The notes under the pieces are model-generated. The model was not told the DNA's origin and did no database searches. It saw nothing but the letters and a program-made list of their open reading frames with translations. Shown here one piece after another: positions 46,471-55,355 of a DNA stretch of 64,000 nt (the stretch's first letter is position 1; each line of letters starts with the position of its first letter). This DNA is from Nitrospinota bacterium (GTDB taxonomy: Bacteria; Nitrospinota_A; UBA7883; JACRLM01). Location of the stretch: assembly GCA_016208975.1 (NCBI GenBank), contig JACQXA010000004.1, positions 745,015 to 809,014 of the forward strand. The letters run 5' to 3'. Both the position numbers and the translations under genes were made by a program.

Positions 46471-46508
46471 TAAAAAAAACGGCGGGGATTTTTAAAAACC
46501 CCCGCCGT
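46471..46508 (-). terminator. Rho-independent terminator after FadL-family gene
   Basis: On the minus strand an 8-9-bp GC stem (46499-46508 with 46479-46487) closes a T/A-rich loop and is followed by a run of eight T residues (A-run 46472-46479 on the plus strand). It ends the porin gene transcript 33 bases past its stop. Confidence 0.9.
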
Positions 46509-46541
46509 GATATCGCTCCCGCCGAGAGGCGGGCTATAAAG

Positions 46542-47891
46542 TTACTTCGCGCCGTAGTTGTAGCTGATGGCCAAAATGAAGCTGGTCTCTTCCAGGGCGA
46601 TTTTCGCGCCGGAGGTTTGCCCCATCAGGTCCCCACTGCCGGTGATCTCCTTCTTGAACGCCTTCACGTAGGAGAGCCCCAGGCCCCAGCCGTGGGCCAG
46701 CTTGAAGTCCACGCCCAACCCCAGATGGTCTTCCACGATGGCCGGGAATACCAGGTTGTTGAACACGTCCTCTTCCTTGATGGGGGAGTTGCCGTGGTTG
46801 TAACCGGCGCGCAGGGTGACTCCGTCTGTAGCCTTAAGCTCGGCGCCAACGGCTATCACCGAAACGTCATCCCATCCGAAAGCCAGCGGCAGGGCGCTGG
46901 CGGCGCCCACCATCTGCCCGGTGGTCTGGCTCACCACGGCGTAGTCGCCCTTAAGGTCTATGCTCTCGTGGGTCTTCTTGAAGTTGATCCACTTGTAATC
47001 CGCGGTGATCTTCAGGTTCTCCATGGGCTTTAAGGCCAGGCCAATGGCAATCTGTTGCGGGAAGTTCATCTTCATCTTGTACGTCCCGTCACCGCTCACG
47101 ATGGCGGTGCCCTGCCCGGTGGGGAAGGCCACGTCGCCGGCGGAAAGGCGGTACTCCATATCACCGAAGTTCTGTTCGGATATATAGGTGGCGCCGAAGG
47201 AGATCATGTCGTTAACCTTGTACACGGCCCCGACGGTTACGCCATAACCCAACGTGCCCACAGCCCTTGAAAGGTCCGCCCCCATGTAGTTGGCGGAGTT
47301 GTTGGGGTCGGTGAACCAGTTCTTGAAAGCCATCTGCTGGTAGTCAATGTTCAACGCCACGCCCACCGAAAGGTTGTCGTTCACCTTTTTGGCCAGCGTA
47401 GGGGCCAGTTTCCAGAACTGGTATTGGCTGTAAAGGTTGGCTTTCCAGGGGGTGTAATCCCCATAGGCGGCGCTGAAAGGTATGGAGTTGATGGTGTCGT
47501 AATCCACGCCCATGCCGGACACCAGGAACATGCCGCCGCCGAAAACCAGGTCGCCAGTGTCATTCACCGGGCCAACCCAGCCTGCAGCCGGAACCAGATA
47601 CAGGGGCGAGCCGCCCTGGTTGTCCTGTCCGCCGGCGCCTTTAAAATCCGCCGTGCGGGTGGGCATGAATCCCTCGAAGTTAAAATCCGCCTTTTTGTCG
47701 ATCAACACCATGCCCGCCGGGTTGGATACCGCCGTTGTGGTGTCGTATGGAGCCGCGGTAACCGCGCCGCCCATGGCGTTTGCGTAGGCGCCCACGCCCA
47801 TAAGTTGATGGCCGTTGGTGGCGTTGGCCTTCGGCGCCATAAAGGCAATGGCCGCCAAAAGAACAATCGCCCCGGATAAGAACTGCCTCAT
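46542..47891 (-). CDS. OmpP1/FadL/TodX family outer-membrane transport protein
   Basis: FadL-type barrels let hydrophobic molecules such as fatty acids or aromatic compounds cross the outer membrane. The 449-residue protein has a signal peptide (GAIVLLAAIAFMAPKANA), and then NGHQLMGVGAYANAMGGAVTAAPYDTTTAVSNPAGM, the N-terminal hatch signature of the family. Alternating strands continue to a C-terminal ILAISYNYGAK. GGGAG lies seven bases before the ATG. The gene stands alone, with a strong terminator downstream. The substrate cannot be predicted. Confidence 0.93.
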   Translation of the reverse strand: MRQFLSGAIVLLAAIAFMAPKANATNGHQLMGVGAYANAMGGAVTAAPYDTTTAVSNPAGMVLIDKKADFNFEGFMPTRTADFKGAGGQDNQGGSPLYLVPAAGWVGPVNDTGDLVFGGGMFLVSGMGVDYDTINSIPFSAAYGDYTPWKANLYSQYQFWKLAPTLAKKVNDNLSVGVALNIDYQQMAFKNWFTDPNNSANYMGADLSRAVGTLGYGVTVGAVYKVNDMISFGATYISEQNFGDMEYRLSAGDVAFPTGQGTAIVSGDGTYKMKMNFPQQIAIGLALKPMENLKITADYKWINFKKTHESIDLKGDYAVVSQTTGQMVGAASALPLAFGWDDVSVIAVGAELKATDGVTLRAGYNHGNSPIKEEDVFNNLVFPAIVEDHLGLGVDFKLAHGWGLGLSYVKAFKKEITGSGDLMGQTSGAKIALEETSFILAISYNYGAK

Positions 47892-48249
47892 AAATTCTCC
47901 CTCCCCAAAAAGTTTACTAATTTCCCCTTAAGGCCTCAAGAAACATGGAAAGATGCTTTGCCAGAAACCGTAACCCCCTAACTAGTTGCAAATTATAGAC
48001 AAATACTGCGCAACCCACGGAGCGGGGGTAAAATAAGCGACAAGATTGCCCTTTGTGGATTCCAAAATGTAAAAAAAGATTCACAATTAACGTAATTTTA
48101 AAGAATCTTTATGGATCAAGATTGAATCTATAAGAATACCTGAGTAAAACAGTATGACTTTGGTCCTGTCCTGTTGTACACTTAGGTGATAAAAAAAGAC
48201 TGGGCATGTAACCGGTCATTAATAGATATTTTGATAAGGAGATACCCGG
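47892..48249. other. Divergent intergenic region between FadL-family gene and nfu-like gene
   Basis: This 358-base AT-rich stretch separates two divergent genes and contains no coding signal. For the porin gene, a TATAAT box reads on the minus strand at 47992-47997, about 100 bases before the start, with no good -35 hexamer. For the nfu-like gene, AAGGAG lies about eight bases before the ATG at 48250, and AT-rich sequence at 48220-48235 could hold a -10 element. I see no riboswitch or clear operator. Confidence 0.5.
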
Positions 48250-48480
48250 ATGCTGGACAAAAATTCCATTGAATCTGCTTTGAACGACATCCGCCCGGCC
48301 CTGCTGGCCGACGGCGGCAACGTGGAATTCATAGACGTAAACGACGAAGGGGATGTGCTGGTGCGCCTTCAGGGGGCCTGCGCCGGATGCCCTTCGGCAA
48401 CCATGACTTTGAAAATGGGCATTGAACGCGCCATACGGGAAAAAGTTCCGGGTGTCCGGAGCGTTCAGGCAATAATGTAA
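48250..48480 (+). CDS. NifU C-terminal (Nfu-like) iron-sulfur carrier
   Basis: The 76-residue protein is a stand-alone Nfu domain: RPALLADGGNVEFIDVNDEGDVLVRLQGACAGCPSATMTL-KMGIE pattern, with CAGC as the [4Fe-4S] ligand pair. Two molecules hold one cluster and pass it to target enzymes. It lacks the N-terminal NifU scaffold domain, so it is not the nif-specific NifU. It is followed two bases later by the Mrp gene, and together they form a cluster-delivery pair. Confidence 0.92.
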   Translation: MLDKNSIESALNDIRPALLADGGNVEFIDVNDEGDVLVRLQGACAGCPSATMTLKMGIERAIREKVPGVRSVQAIM

Positions 48481-48482
48481 AA

Positions 48483-49610
48483 ATGGCTGATAAAAAACAG
48501 GTTCTGGAAGCTTTAGCGAAAGTTCCATACCCCGGGTTTTCCAAGGATATCGTATCCCTAGGCGCCGTGCGTGATGTGGATGCCTCGCCGGATTCCATAG
48601 TAGTCTCGCTGAAAACCATTTCCGCCGACGATAGCGTTATTGACCGGCTTAAAGAGGCCGTTCGGGCCGCCTTGGCGGACATGGCCGGAAGGGCGGAGGT
48701 TTTCGTGCTGGTGGGTGACGAAGCCGCCGCGAGCAAAAAACAGGAAGCCCACACCCATGGGCATGGAGACTCTCCTTTTGTCCGACGCAAACTGCCCGGC
48801 GTGAAAAACATAGTGCCCGTGGTCTCCGGTAAGGGTGGCGTGGGCAAATCCACCGTGGCGGTGAACCTTGCGTACACCCTGGCCCAGCTGGGGAACAAGA
48901 CGGGCCTTTTGGATTTGGACCTGTTCGGCCCCTCGGTGCACAGGATGCTCAACGCCCGGGCAAGCCTGGAGGTGAGCGGCAACCTGATAGTGCCGTTCGA
49001 GAGGGACGGGCTGAAAATAATCTCCATAGGAATGGCGCTGGAGGATGAGGAGGCTTTAATCATCCGCGGCCCCATGGTTATGAAGCTTGTGAACCAGCTT
49101 TTAAACCAGGTGAACTGGGGCGAGCTGGATTACCTTGTGGTGGACATGCCCCCGGGCACGGGTGACATACCCCTTTCGCTGGTGCAACAGCTGGATGTTA
49201 CCGGCGCCGTGGTGGTCACCACCCCGCAGGACATAGCCCTGGTGGATGTGCGCCGGGCGGTGTCCATGTTCCAGCAGACCCAGACCAGCATACTTGGGCT
49301 GGTGGAGAACATGAGCCACTACGTTTGCGAAAAATGCGGCGACGTGGCCTATATCTTCGGCAAGGAAGGGGGGCAGAACGAAGCCGCCAAACTGGGGCTT
49401 CCCCTGCTGGCGCAGATCCCGCTGGTCAAATCCATCTGCGAGGAGGCAGACGCGGGCAACCCCATATTCGACCGCAAGAAAAGCCCGGAACTGGCCAAGG
49501 TGTTCGAACAGCTGGCCGGCAAGGTGAAAAGCCAGATAGCGGTGAAAGAAGAGCTTACGGCCGACCAGTGCGGAACGTTTGATTACTTCTCCCACACCGG
49601 CGGCGGGTGA
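48483..49610 (+). CDS. Mrp/ApbC family iron-sulfur cluster carrier ATPase
   Basis: The 375 residues combine an N-terminal MIP18 (DUF59) domain (about 1-85, ALAKVPYPGFSKDIVSLGAV), a His-rich linker, and a P-loop ATPase with VSGKGGVGKSTVAVNLAYTL. CEKC (YVCEKCGDVAYIF) is the conserved CxxC that holds a [4Fe-4S] cluster at the dimer interface. It delivers clusters to apoproteins, probably with the Nfu-like protein encoded upstream. The short C-terminal tail ends in a Gly-rich HTGGG. A terminator follows. Confidence 0.94.
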   Translation: MADKKQVLEALAKVPYPGFSKDIVSLGAVRDVDASPDSIVVSLKTISADDSVIDRLKEAVRAALADMAGRAEVFVLVGDEAAASKKQEAHTHGHGDSPFVRRKLPGVKNIVPVVSGKGGVGKSTVAVNLAYTLAQLGNKTGLLDLDLFGPSVHRMLNARASLEVSGNLIVPFERDGLKIISIGMALEDEEALIIRGPMVMKLVNQLLNQVNWGELDYLVVDMPPGTGDIPLSLVQQLDVTGAVVVTTPQDIALVDVRRAVSMFQQTQTSILGLVENMSHYVCEKCGDVAYIFGKEGGQNEAAKLGLPLLAQIPLVKSICEEADAGNPIFDRKKSPELAKVFEQLAGKVKSQIAVKEELTADQCGTFDYFSHTGGG

Positions 49611-49662
49611 GGCTAGTTAATTAACCCGGCCGTGCGCTGGGAATCAATGACCGGATTAAAAG

Positions 49663-49692
49663 CGGCCTTTGTAAAACGAAGGCCGTTTTTTT
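49663..49692 (+). terminator. Rho-independent terminator after mrp
   Basis: A 7-bp stem (49663-49669 with 49679-49685) is followed by seven T residues (49686-49692). It lies 52 bases past the mrp stop, in the gap to the convergent accD. Confidence 0.88.
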
Positions 49693-49720
49693 GAACCTGC
49701 ATGAGCAGGGAGTAGGGATT

Positions 49721-50611
49721 TCACTCCGCCGTGTATAGCCCGCGTTTCTCCAGCCCGGCGCACATGCTGTCCAACAGGCGGGCGAGGGTGTCTTTCATGT
49801 CGTGCCGGTGGACCACCATGTCCACAAACCCGTGTTCCAGCAAGAACTCCGACCGTTGGAAACCTTCGGGCAGGGTTTCCCGGATGGTCTGGGCAATAAC
49901 CCTCGGCCCGGCGAAACATATGAGCGCCTTGGGCTCGGCGATTATCACGTCCCCCAGCATTGCGAAACTGGCGGTGACGCCACCGCTGGTGGGGTCGGCC
50001 AATACTGAAATAAATGGAACCCCTTTTTCCGCCAGGGCGGCCAGGGCGGCGGATGTCTTGGCCATTTGGGCCAGCGAAAGCATCCCCTCCTGCATCCTGG
50101 CTCCGCCGGAGCAGGACACCACGATAACCGGCGCCTTGTTCGCGGCGCCCCGTTCGATGGCCCGGGTGATAAGCTCCCCCGCCACGGAACCCATGGAGCC
50201 GCCCATGAACTCGAAATCCATGGACGCAATCTCCACCGGCCTGCCGTTTATCTTGCCGGAACCGGCTACCACAGAGTCCCGGTTGCCGGTCTTCTTGAAA
50301 GACACCGCCAAACGGTCTTTATACTTCTTGCTGTCCTTGAACTTGAGCGGGTCGTTGGAATGCAGATTGGCGTCCTTTTGTACGAACGTCCCCTCGTCTA
50401 TCAACAGCTCCACCCGCTTCTTGCCTGAAATGCGGTGGTGATGGCCGCACTTGGGACAAATGTTAAAGTTGCGTTCCAGCTCGGAGTTGTAAACAATCTC
50501 CTTGCAGGAGTCGCACTTGCGCCACAACCCCGCCGGGATGCTTTTGGTTGGGGCTTCGCCCTTCCCCGCCAGCTTCTCCAGCGGCTTTTTTACTTTGGTA
50601 AACCAGCTCAT
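49721..50611 (-). CDS. accD: Acetyl-CoA carboxylase carboxyltransferase subunit beta
   Basis: AccD is one half of the carboxyltransferase that makes malonyl-CoA for fatty acid synthesis. The 296-residue protein has the N-terminal zinc ribbon CDSCKEIVYNSELERNFNICPKCGHH and the crotonase-like core with ASMDFEFMGGSMGSVAGELITRAIE and VVSCSGGARMQEGMLSLAQMAKT. The start overlaps the leuA stop by four bases, so the two are translationally linked. accA and folC, common neighbours elsewhere, are not here. The fab genes lie about 13 kb away. Confidence 0.97.
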   Translation of the reverse strand: MSWFTKVKKPLEKLAGKGEAPTKSIPAGLWRKCDSCKEIVYNSELERNFNICPKCGHHHRISGKKRVELLIDEGTFVQKDANLHSNDPLKFKDSKKYKDRLAVSFKKTGNRDSVVAGSGKINGRPVEIASMDFEFMGGSMGSVAGELITRAIERGAANKAPVIVVSCSGGARMQEGMLSLAQMAKTSAALAALAEKGVPFISVLADPTSGGVTASFAMLGDVIIAEPKALICFAGPRVIAQTIRETLPEGFQRSEFLLEHGFVDMVVHRHDMKDTLARLLDSMCAGLEKRGLYTAE

Positions 50612-52131
50612 TTCCCGCCCATTTTCTTGTTTACCGCGCCCAGCCAGGCTTTAGCGGAAGCCTCAATAACATCGGTGGAGGCCCCTTTGCCCGCGTAAAC
50701 CTCGTCGCCGATAGCAAGCCGCAGGGTAACTTCGCCCACCGCGTCCTTGCCCTCGCCCACCGAGCGTATATTATACGACAGCAGTTTGCCGGATACTCCG
50801 GTTATGCGCTCCATGGCGCGGTAAGTGGCGTCCACAGGGCCGTCGCCGGTGGAAGAGTCCGTCAGGGTATCTTTTCCCTTAAGAAGTCGCACCGTGGCCG
50901 TGGGGATGGCGTTGGTGCCGGAGGTGGACTGCATGGAGACAAGCTCATACACAGGTTTCACTCTGGCGGCCCGTTCCTCCCCCACGATTATCTCCAGATC
51001 CTCGTCGAATATCATCTTCTTCTTGTCGGCCAGCTCCTTGAACTTTGCGAAAGCGTGATCCAGCTCCGGGTCTGAAAGCCCGTAGCCGAGCTCCTCCAGC
51101 CGTTTCCTCAACGCGTGCCTGCCGGAATGTTTGCCCAGCACCAGCTTGCTTTTCTTCAACCCGATGGACTCCGGCGTCATGATCTCAAAGGTGGTGCGAT
51201 CTTTAAGCATACCGTCCTGATGTATGCCGGACTCGTGGGCGAAAGCGTTCTCCCCCACTATGGCCTTGTTGGGCTGGACTGGCACGCCGGTGATGCTCAC
51301 CAGCAGACGCGAGGTTTTATGGATCTCCTTGGTGTTCACTTTGGTGTCGGCCCCGAAAAAGTCCCGCCGGGTCTTGATGGCCATAACCACTTCTTCCAGC
51401 GAGGCGTTGCCCGCCCGTTCGCCTATGCCGTTCACGGCGCATTCTATCTGCCGGGCGCCGTTTTGCGCCGCCGCCAGGGAGTTGGCCACGCCCAGCCCCA
51501 GGTCGTTATGGCAATGGACGGAAATTATGGCGCGGTCTATGTTGGGGACGTTGGCCTTTATCTCGGCTATCAGCCCGCCGAACTCCTCGGGGATGGCGTA
51601 GCCCACGGTATCCGGTATGTTCACGGTGGTGGCGCCAGCGTCTATCACCGCCGCCAGGATGTCGTACAGGAATTGCCTTTCGGTGCGGGCGGCGTCCATT
51701 GCGGAAAACTCCACGTCGTCCACATGCCCCTTGGCGCGCCGCACGGCGGCCACGGCCATTTTCAACGCCTCCGCCGCCGACTTCTTCATTTGATATTTCA
51801 AATGTTGCTCTGACGTGCCGATGAACGTGTGGATACGCTTGCGTTTGGCAGGTTTCAGCGCTTCGGCGCAGGTGTCTATGTCCGCGTCTATGGCGCGGGC
51901 CAGCCCGGCTATCACCGGCCCCTCGATGGACTTGGCGATCTTCTTGACCGACTCAAAATCGCCAGGTGACGACCGGGGGAACCCCGCTTCGATAACGTCC
52001 ACGTTCAGCCTGGCCAGTTGGGCGGCCAGCGCCATTTTCTCTTCTATGGTCATGGAAAACCCCGGCGCCTGTTCACCATCGCGCAGGGTTGTGTCGAATA
52101 TGATTATGCTGTCTTTCGCAGGTCTTGCCAT
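50608..52131 (-). CDS. leuA: 2-isopropylmalate synthase
   Basis: LeuA joins acetyl-CoA and 2-oxoisovalerate in the first committed step of leucine synthesis. From the ATG at 52131 (AGGA upstream) the product is 507 residues: a catalytic TIM barrel with IIFDTTLRDGEQAPGFSM, HCHNDLGLGVANSL and NGIGERAGNASLEEVVMA, and a C-terminal regulatory LeuA_dimer domain (about 375-507) that normally gives leucine feedback inhibition. That domain and the length argue against homocitrate synthase (NifV), despite the nif genes nearby. The earlier start at 52176 is not supported. Confidence 0.95.
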   Translation of the reverse strand: MARPAKDSIIIFDTTLRDGEQAPGFSMTIEEKMALAAQLARLNVDVIEAGFPRSSPGDFESVKKIAKSIEGPVIAGLARAIDADIDTCAEALKPAKRKRIHTFIGTSEQHLKYQMKKSAAEALKMAVAAVRRAKGHVDDVEFSAMDAARTERQFLYDILAAVIDAGATTVNIPDTVGYAIPEEFGGLIAEIKANVPNIDRAIISVHCHNDLGLGVANSLAAAQNGARQIECAVNGIGERAGNASLEEVVMAIKTRRDFFGADTKVNTKEIHKTSRLLVSITGVPVQPNKAIVGENAFAHESGIHQDGMLKDRTTFEIMTPESIGLKKSKLVLGKHSGRHALRKRLEELGYGLSDPELDHAFAKFKELADKKKMIFDEDLEIIVGEERAARVKPVYELVSMQSTSGTNAIPTATVRLLKGKDTLTDSSTGDGPVDATYRAMERITGVSGKLLSYNIRSVGEGKDAVGEVTLRLAIGDEVYAGKGASTDVIEASAKAWLGAVNKKMGGK

Positions 52132-52384
52132 TGCGTTCCTATCCTTATATTTATCCTGCCGCCCGGCCCCGGGCATTAGCCCCGAGTGGCTGGCTGAACA
52201 CGGAATACGACCGTTATATTAAAGTAAAACAGACGGTTTGTTAAATGTGAATGTATTATGCGCCTTGGGGCGCAAGAAGGGTAAGGAGCGACAGGCGGTT
52301 AAAGCTAGACTTTGAAAACAGGTTCATGAAGAATAATTTATCACCCATTATCCGGCGCGCGCAACTTTTTTCGCTAAACGGCCC

Positions 52385-53269
52385 TCATGGGAACGCAAGC
52401 TTCATCAAACCCTCCACCTGCTCTTCAATGCGCGTTTTCACGGCGGGATCCAGCTTTTTGAGCCACCTTGATGGTATGGAGTCCAGGCCGTAAAACGCCC
52501 CGGCCATCTGCCCCGCCAGGGCGGCGTTGGTATCCGCATCGCCCCCAAGGTTCACAACGCCGATAAGGCAGGATTCAAAATCTGTGGTATTGAAAAAATA
52601 GTTTAGCGCCACCCTTACGGTATGGACAATGTAACCGCTGGTGTCGGCTGTCTTGAACTTTTTCAGGTCAAACTCCGGGTAAAGCGTAACCCAGCCCCGC
52701 GCCAGCGTGTGGAGCGGAGCCGACTGGCCTTTTAAAATGGCCTGCCGGGTGATGTCCCCCAGCAGAAGGCAACCCACGTCCGACTGGGGATTGTTATGGG
52801 TGATGGTGGCCTGTGTGATGGTCCATTCGCGGAAAAGCCCGTCATCGTTCAAAGTGGCGATGGCCACCGGCAGGTTCCGCATGGCGGCCCCGTTCCCGGC
52901 GGACTGGTCTGAAGCCTCGGCCACGGTGGAGCCGTTTACTATATATCGCTGGATGCCCCGCCGCACCGTTCCGCCGATGTCCACCGGCTTTGAGCGCATC
53001 CATCCCACAAAAGCGTCGGCAACGGATTTGGCGTCCATCCCGCGGCGGGCCAGCAACGCGGCGCCTAGCGCCAGGGCCATCTCGGTGTCATCGGTGACCT
53101 TGCCCGGCTTGAGGCGCAACCAGCCGCCGCCAGTTATCTCTTTATGGATTCCGAAGGCCGACTGCACCTCCCTGGGCGTCATAAACTCGGTGGTGGCCCC
53201 AAGGGCGTCCCCCACCGCAAGCCCCAAGTAAGACGCCAGCGCCCTGCGGCGGACGTCTTCCCGAGTCAT
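52385..53269 (-). CDS. draG: ADP-ribosyl-[dinitrogenase reductase] glycohydrolase
   Basis: DraG removes ADP-ribose from an arginine of NifH and so restores nitrogenase activity after ammonium or dark shut-off. The 294-residue protein from the ATG at 53269 shows ASYLGLAVGDALGATTEFM, the metal-binding KVTDDTEMALALG, and VNLGGDADTNAALAGQMAGAFYG, the signatures of ADP-ribosylglycohydrolases. The longer frame back to 53488 lies inside the ferredoxin gene and is rejected. It starts five bases after fdxB, so it belongs to the nif operon. The matching transferase gene draT is not in the window. NifH keeps the target Arg (Arg99). Confidence 0.93.
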   Translation of the reverse strand: MTREDVRRRALASYLGLAVGDALGATTEFMTPREVQSAFGIHKEITGGGWLRLKPGKVTDDTEMALALGAALLARRGMDAKSVADAFVGWMRSKPVDIGGTVRRGIQRYIVNGSTVAEASDQSAGNGAAMRNLPVAIATLNDDGLFREWTITQATITHNNPQSDVGCLLLGDITRQAILKGQSAPLHTLARGWVTLYPEFDLKKFKTADTSGYIVHTVRVALNYFFNTTDFESCLIGVVNLGGDADTNAALAGQMAGAFYGLDSIPSRWLKKLDPAVKTRIEEQVEGLMKLAFP

Positions 53270-53274
53270 CGCCG

Positions 53275-53565
53275 TCAGGCCGCCAGGCCCGGCTTGAACG
53301 AATGGCAACCTTTCGCGCAGACCCTGGAGCATGCCTGGCAACCGATGCAAAGGCCATCGTTGGCTATGGTCATCACCATGGCGCCCTCGTCCTCGTAATC
53401 GTCCTCTTCCAACCCCAAAGACGCCCTGTCCACCAGGGTGAAAACCCCCTGCCCGCACACCTTGTAGCACCGGCCGCAACCTATGCAATCGGCGATGCTC
53501 ATTTCGGTGAGGTACTGGGGAACGTAGCTTTCCCCGTTCTTTCTGTACGCGACGTTTGCGCTCAT
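53275..53565 (-). CDS. fdxB: Nif-associated 2[4Fe-4S] ferredoxin (ferredoxin III)
   Basis: The 96-residue ferredoxin carries two cluster motifs: CIGCGRCYKVCGQ, and CIGCQACSRVCAKGC near the C-terminus. The extra residues between the motifs and the position in the nif operon match the FdxB/ferredoxin III family, which serves nitrogenase electron transfer or cofactor assembly. GGAGG lies five bases before the ATG at 53565; the earlier ATG (53577) has no such site. It lies between nifX and draG. Confidence 0.92.
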   Translation of the reverse strand: MSANVAYRKNGESYVPQYLTEMSIADCIGCGRCYKVCGQGVFTLVDRASLGLEEDDYEDEGAMVMTIANDGLCIGCQACSRVCAKGCHSFKPGLAA

Positions 53566-53589
53566 GGAAACCTCCAAATACTTATGCTG

Positions 53590-54051
53590 TCAGTCGCCGT
53601 CTTCTTCATCGAACCTGTCGAACCGCGACGGGTCGCTGGTTTGCGTTATCTTCCTTAGCCACGGCGGGGTGGGTCCGGAAAGAGCTGTCTTGACCATGTC
53701 CAATATGCCCGTTATAGAACGCTCGTCCCGCGCCACCATGGGCAGTATCTTCCTGTTGGTAAGCCGGGCCGCCGCGGAGCCGCCGATGGCCTCGCTGTAA
53801 ACGATGTGGCATCCGGCCAGGGCGTCTATCTTGCCGGACAGTTTGTCGTCGTTTCCCCGCTCGTCCAGCTCGCCGCCATCGAAGGTTATCTTGCCGGCCT
53901 TTGATGTCCCGTCCGCCGAAACGTCGTATAAAAGGAAATCCCGCGCCCACCCGAAATGGTCGTTCACGCTCACTCCATCTTTGGTGGCGAACGCCACGCG
54001 AATAGCCCCCTGCCTGGGGCTTTCAACCGCCAGTTTCGCTATCACCTTCAT
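53590..54051 (-). CDS. nifX: FeMo-cofactor carrier protein NifX
   Basis: NifX binds NifB-co and the VK-cluster during FeMo-cofactor assembly and passes them to NifEN. The 153 residues start at the ATG at 54051, preceded by GGAGGTG. The family pattern IRVAFATKDGVSVNDHFGWARDFLLYDV is followed by DALAGCHIVYSEAIGGSAAARLTNRKILPM. A charged C-terminal tail (DPSRFDRFDEEDGD) follows, longer than in short NifX homologs. The nifN stop is two bases upstream. The frame to 54108 overlaps nifN and is rejected. Confidence 0.94.
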   Translation of the reverse strand: MKVIAKLAVESPRQGAIRVAFATKDGVSVNDHFGWARDFLLYDVSADGTSKAGKITFDGGELDERGNDDKLSGKIDALAGCHIVYSEAIGGSAAARLTNRKILPMVARDERSITGILDMVKTALSGPTPPWLRKITQTSDPSRFDRFDEEDGD

Positions 54052-54053
54052 GG

Positions 54054-55355
54054 TCACCTCCCCAATTCTTCCGTGGCATGCAGACTGGCCCGCAGAGGCG
54101 ACATCCATGGCTCCGTATGCCCAGCGCCCGCCACAAACGCGTTGGCCAACTCCATATAAAGCCCGGCGGCGCCCCGGTAACCCATGCGGACGGTTTGCGG
54201 CTCACCGAGTTTGTCATATACCGGCATCCCGCTACGGACAGCAGGCAAACCCATCTCCCCGGCCATCTCCGCCACATGGCTGTTACCGATTAGAATATCC
54301 ACCGGCTCCTCTGTAAGCTTTTCCCTGAACTCCTCCAGATCCGTAGCGTCGCCGAAACCGGACTTGATGGATACGGCCGTGGCCACTTCCACCCCCATGG
54401 ATTTGAGCGCCTGCGCCCACCGGGTCACGAATTCAGGGTCGCCCGCCACGCCAGCCCGTTTGCCGTGAAAATAGAACTGCGTGTCCAGCAGGGCGTCCAT
54501 AAAATATTTTCTTTGCTTCCGGTAACGGCTGGGAACGGAAACCCTGAATATTTCAGAGAGCATTTTATGAAACCCGTCCAGCTCGTCTATGGTGGCAAGA
54601 CTGTCGTAATGGGCGGCGGGCAGGCCGTTTTCTTTGGCGAATGATTCCGCCAGCGGCTTCATGGAGCTTCCAACGGATAGCGTCAGGGCGGAGTCGGCCA
54701 ATGTTTCGATCTCTTCAACGGTCACCCCGCCTATGGAGCAGGGGGAAAAATCATCATCGGCCAGATAGCCGTTCAGGCTGTCGCCCAGGTCCGGGAATAT
54801 TACGGGTCGCAAACCGGAATCTTCGATAATGTTCCTTATCTCCTCCACCTCGCCGGGGGTCACATAAGGCCCGGCGAACACGGCCACCTGCTTTTTGCGG
54901 GGCGATGTCCGGGGTTTGGCCAGCGTCTTTATCATGGCCTCACAGGCTTTCACGTAGCCGGTCTCCAGCGAGCCTTCGAAATCCGGCGCGCCCACAGCCA
55001 CCAATGGCAAGCCAGGGTTGGCCTCCGCGAATGTTTTTGCGATGCGGTTTATGTCCGACCCGGAAGCTTCCGTGACCCCGGTGGTCAGCAACCCTATGAA
55101 CCGCGCCTCTTTCTTTACGTTCTCCATGGCTTCCAGAGCGTTGCCGTCGCCGCCCATCACCACGGTGGTGTGGGTTAGCGCCGTGGTCTGAAACGGCATG
55201 GGCTCACGGAAATGCTGGATGAACAGGATTTTCGAGAAGGCCGTACATCCCTGCGCGCCGTGCCACATGGGGATGGAGCCTTTTACCCCCATGAACGCCA
55301 ACGCCGCCCCGGCGGGCTGGGAGAGTTTTATGGGGTTGCCCGAATAATGTTTCAT
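54054..55355 (-). CDS. nifN: Nitrogenase cofactor scaffold, NifN subunit
   Basis: NifN pairs with NifE to form the scaffold on which the FeMo-cofactor precursor matures. The 433 residues show IKLSQPAGAALAFMGVKGSIPMWHGAQGCTAFSKILFIQHFREP, the NifN version of the NifK P-cluster region, and GLLTTGVTEASGSDI. The C-terminal half has GNSHVAEMAGEMGLPAVRSGMPVYDKLG. The start overlaps the nifE stop (ATGA), giving coupled, equal expression of the two subunits. Confidence 0.96.
   Translation of the reverse strand: MKHYSGNPIKLSQPAGAALAFMGVKGSIPMWHGAQGCTAFSKILFIQHFREPMPFQTTALTHTTVVMGGDGNALEAMENVKKEARFIGLLTTGVTEASGSDINRIAKTFAEANPGLPLVAVGAPDFEGSLETGYVKACEAMIKTLAKPRTSPRKKQVAVFAGPYVTPGEVEEIRNIIEDSGLRPVIFPDLGDSLNGYLADDDFSPCSIGGVTVEEIETLADSALTLSVGSSMKPLAESFAKENGLPAAHYDSLATIDELDGFHKMLSEIFRVSVPSRYRKQRKYFMDALLDTQFYFHGKRAGVAGDPEFVTRWAQALKSMGVEVATAVSIKSGFGDATDLEEFREKLTEEPVDILIGNSHVAEMAGEMGLPAVRSGMPVYDKLGEPQTVRMGYRGAAGLYMELANAFVAGAGHTEPWMSPLRASLHATEELGR

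Noticed and set aside
48250-49610. Nfu-like and Mrp genes as nif-specific NifU and a NifH-like protein
   Set aside because: The first lacks the NifU scaffold domain and the second has the Mrp CxxC and MIP18 domain; they fit general iron-sulfur delivery, not a nif-dedicated system.
50608-52131. Possible homocitrate synthase (nifV) near the nif genes
   Set aside because: The protein has the full C-terminal regulatory domain and 507-residue length of 2-isopropylmalate synthase; NifV is about 380 residues without that domain.
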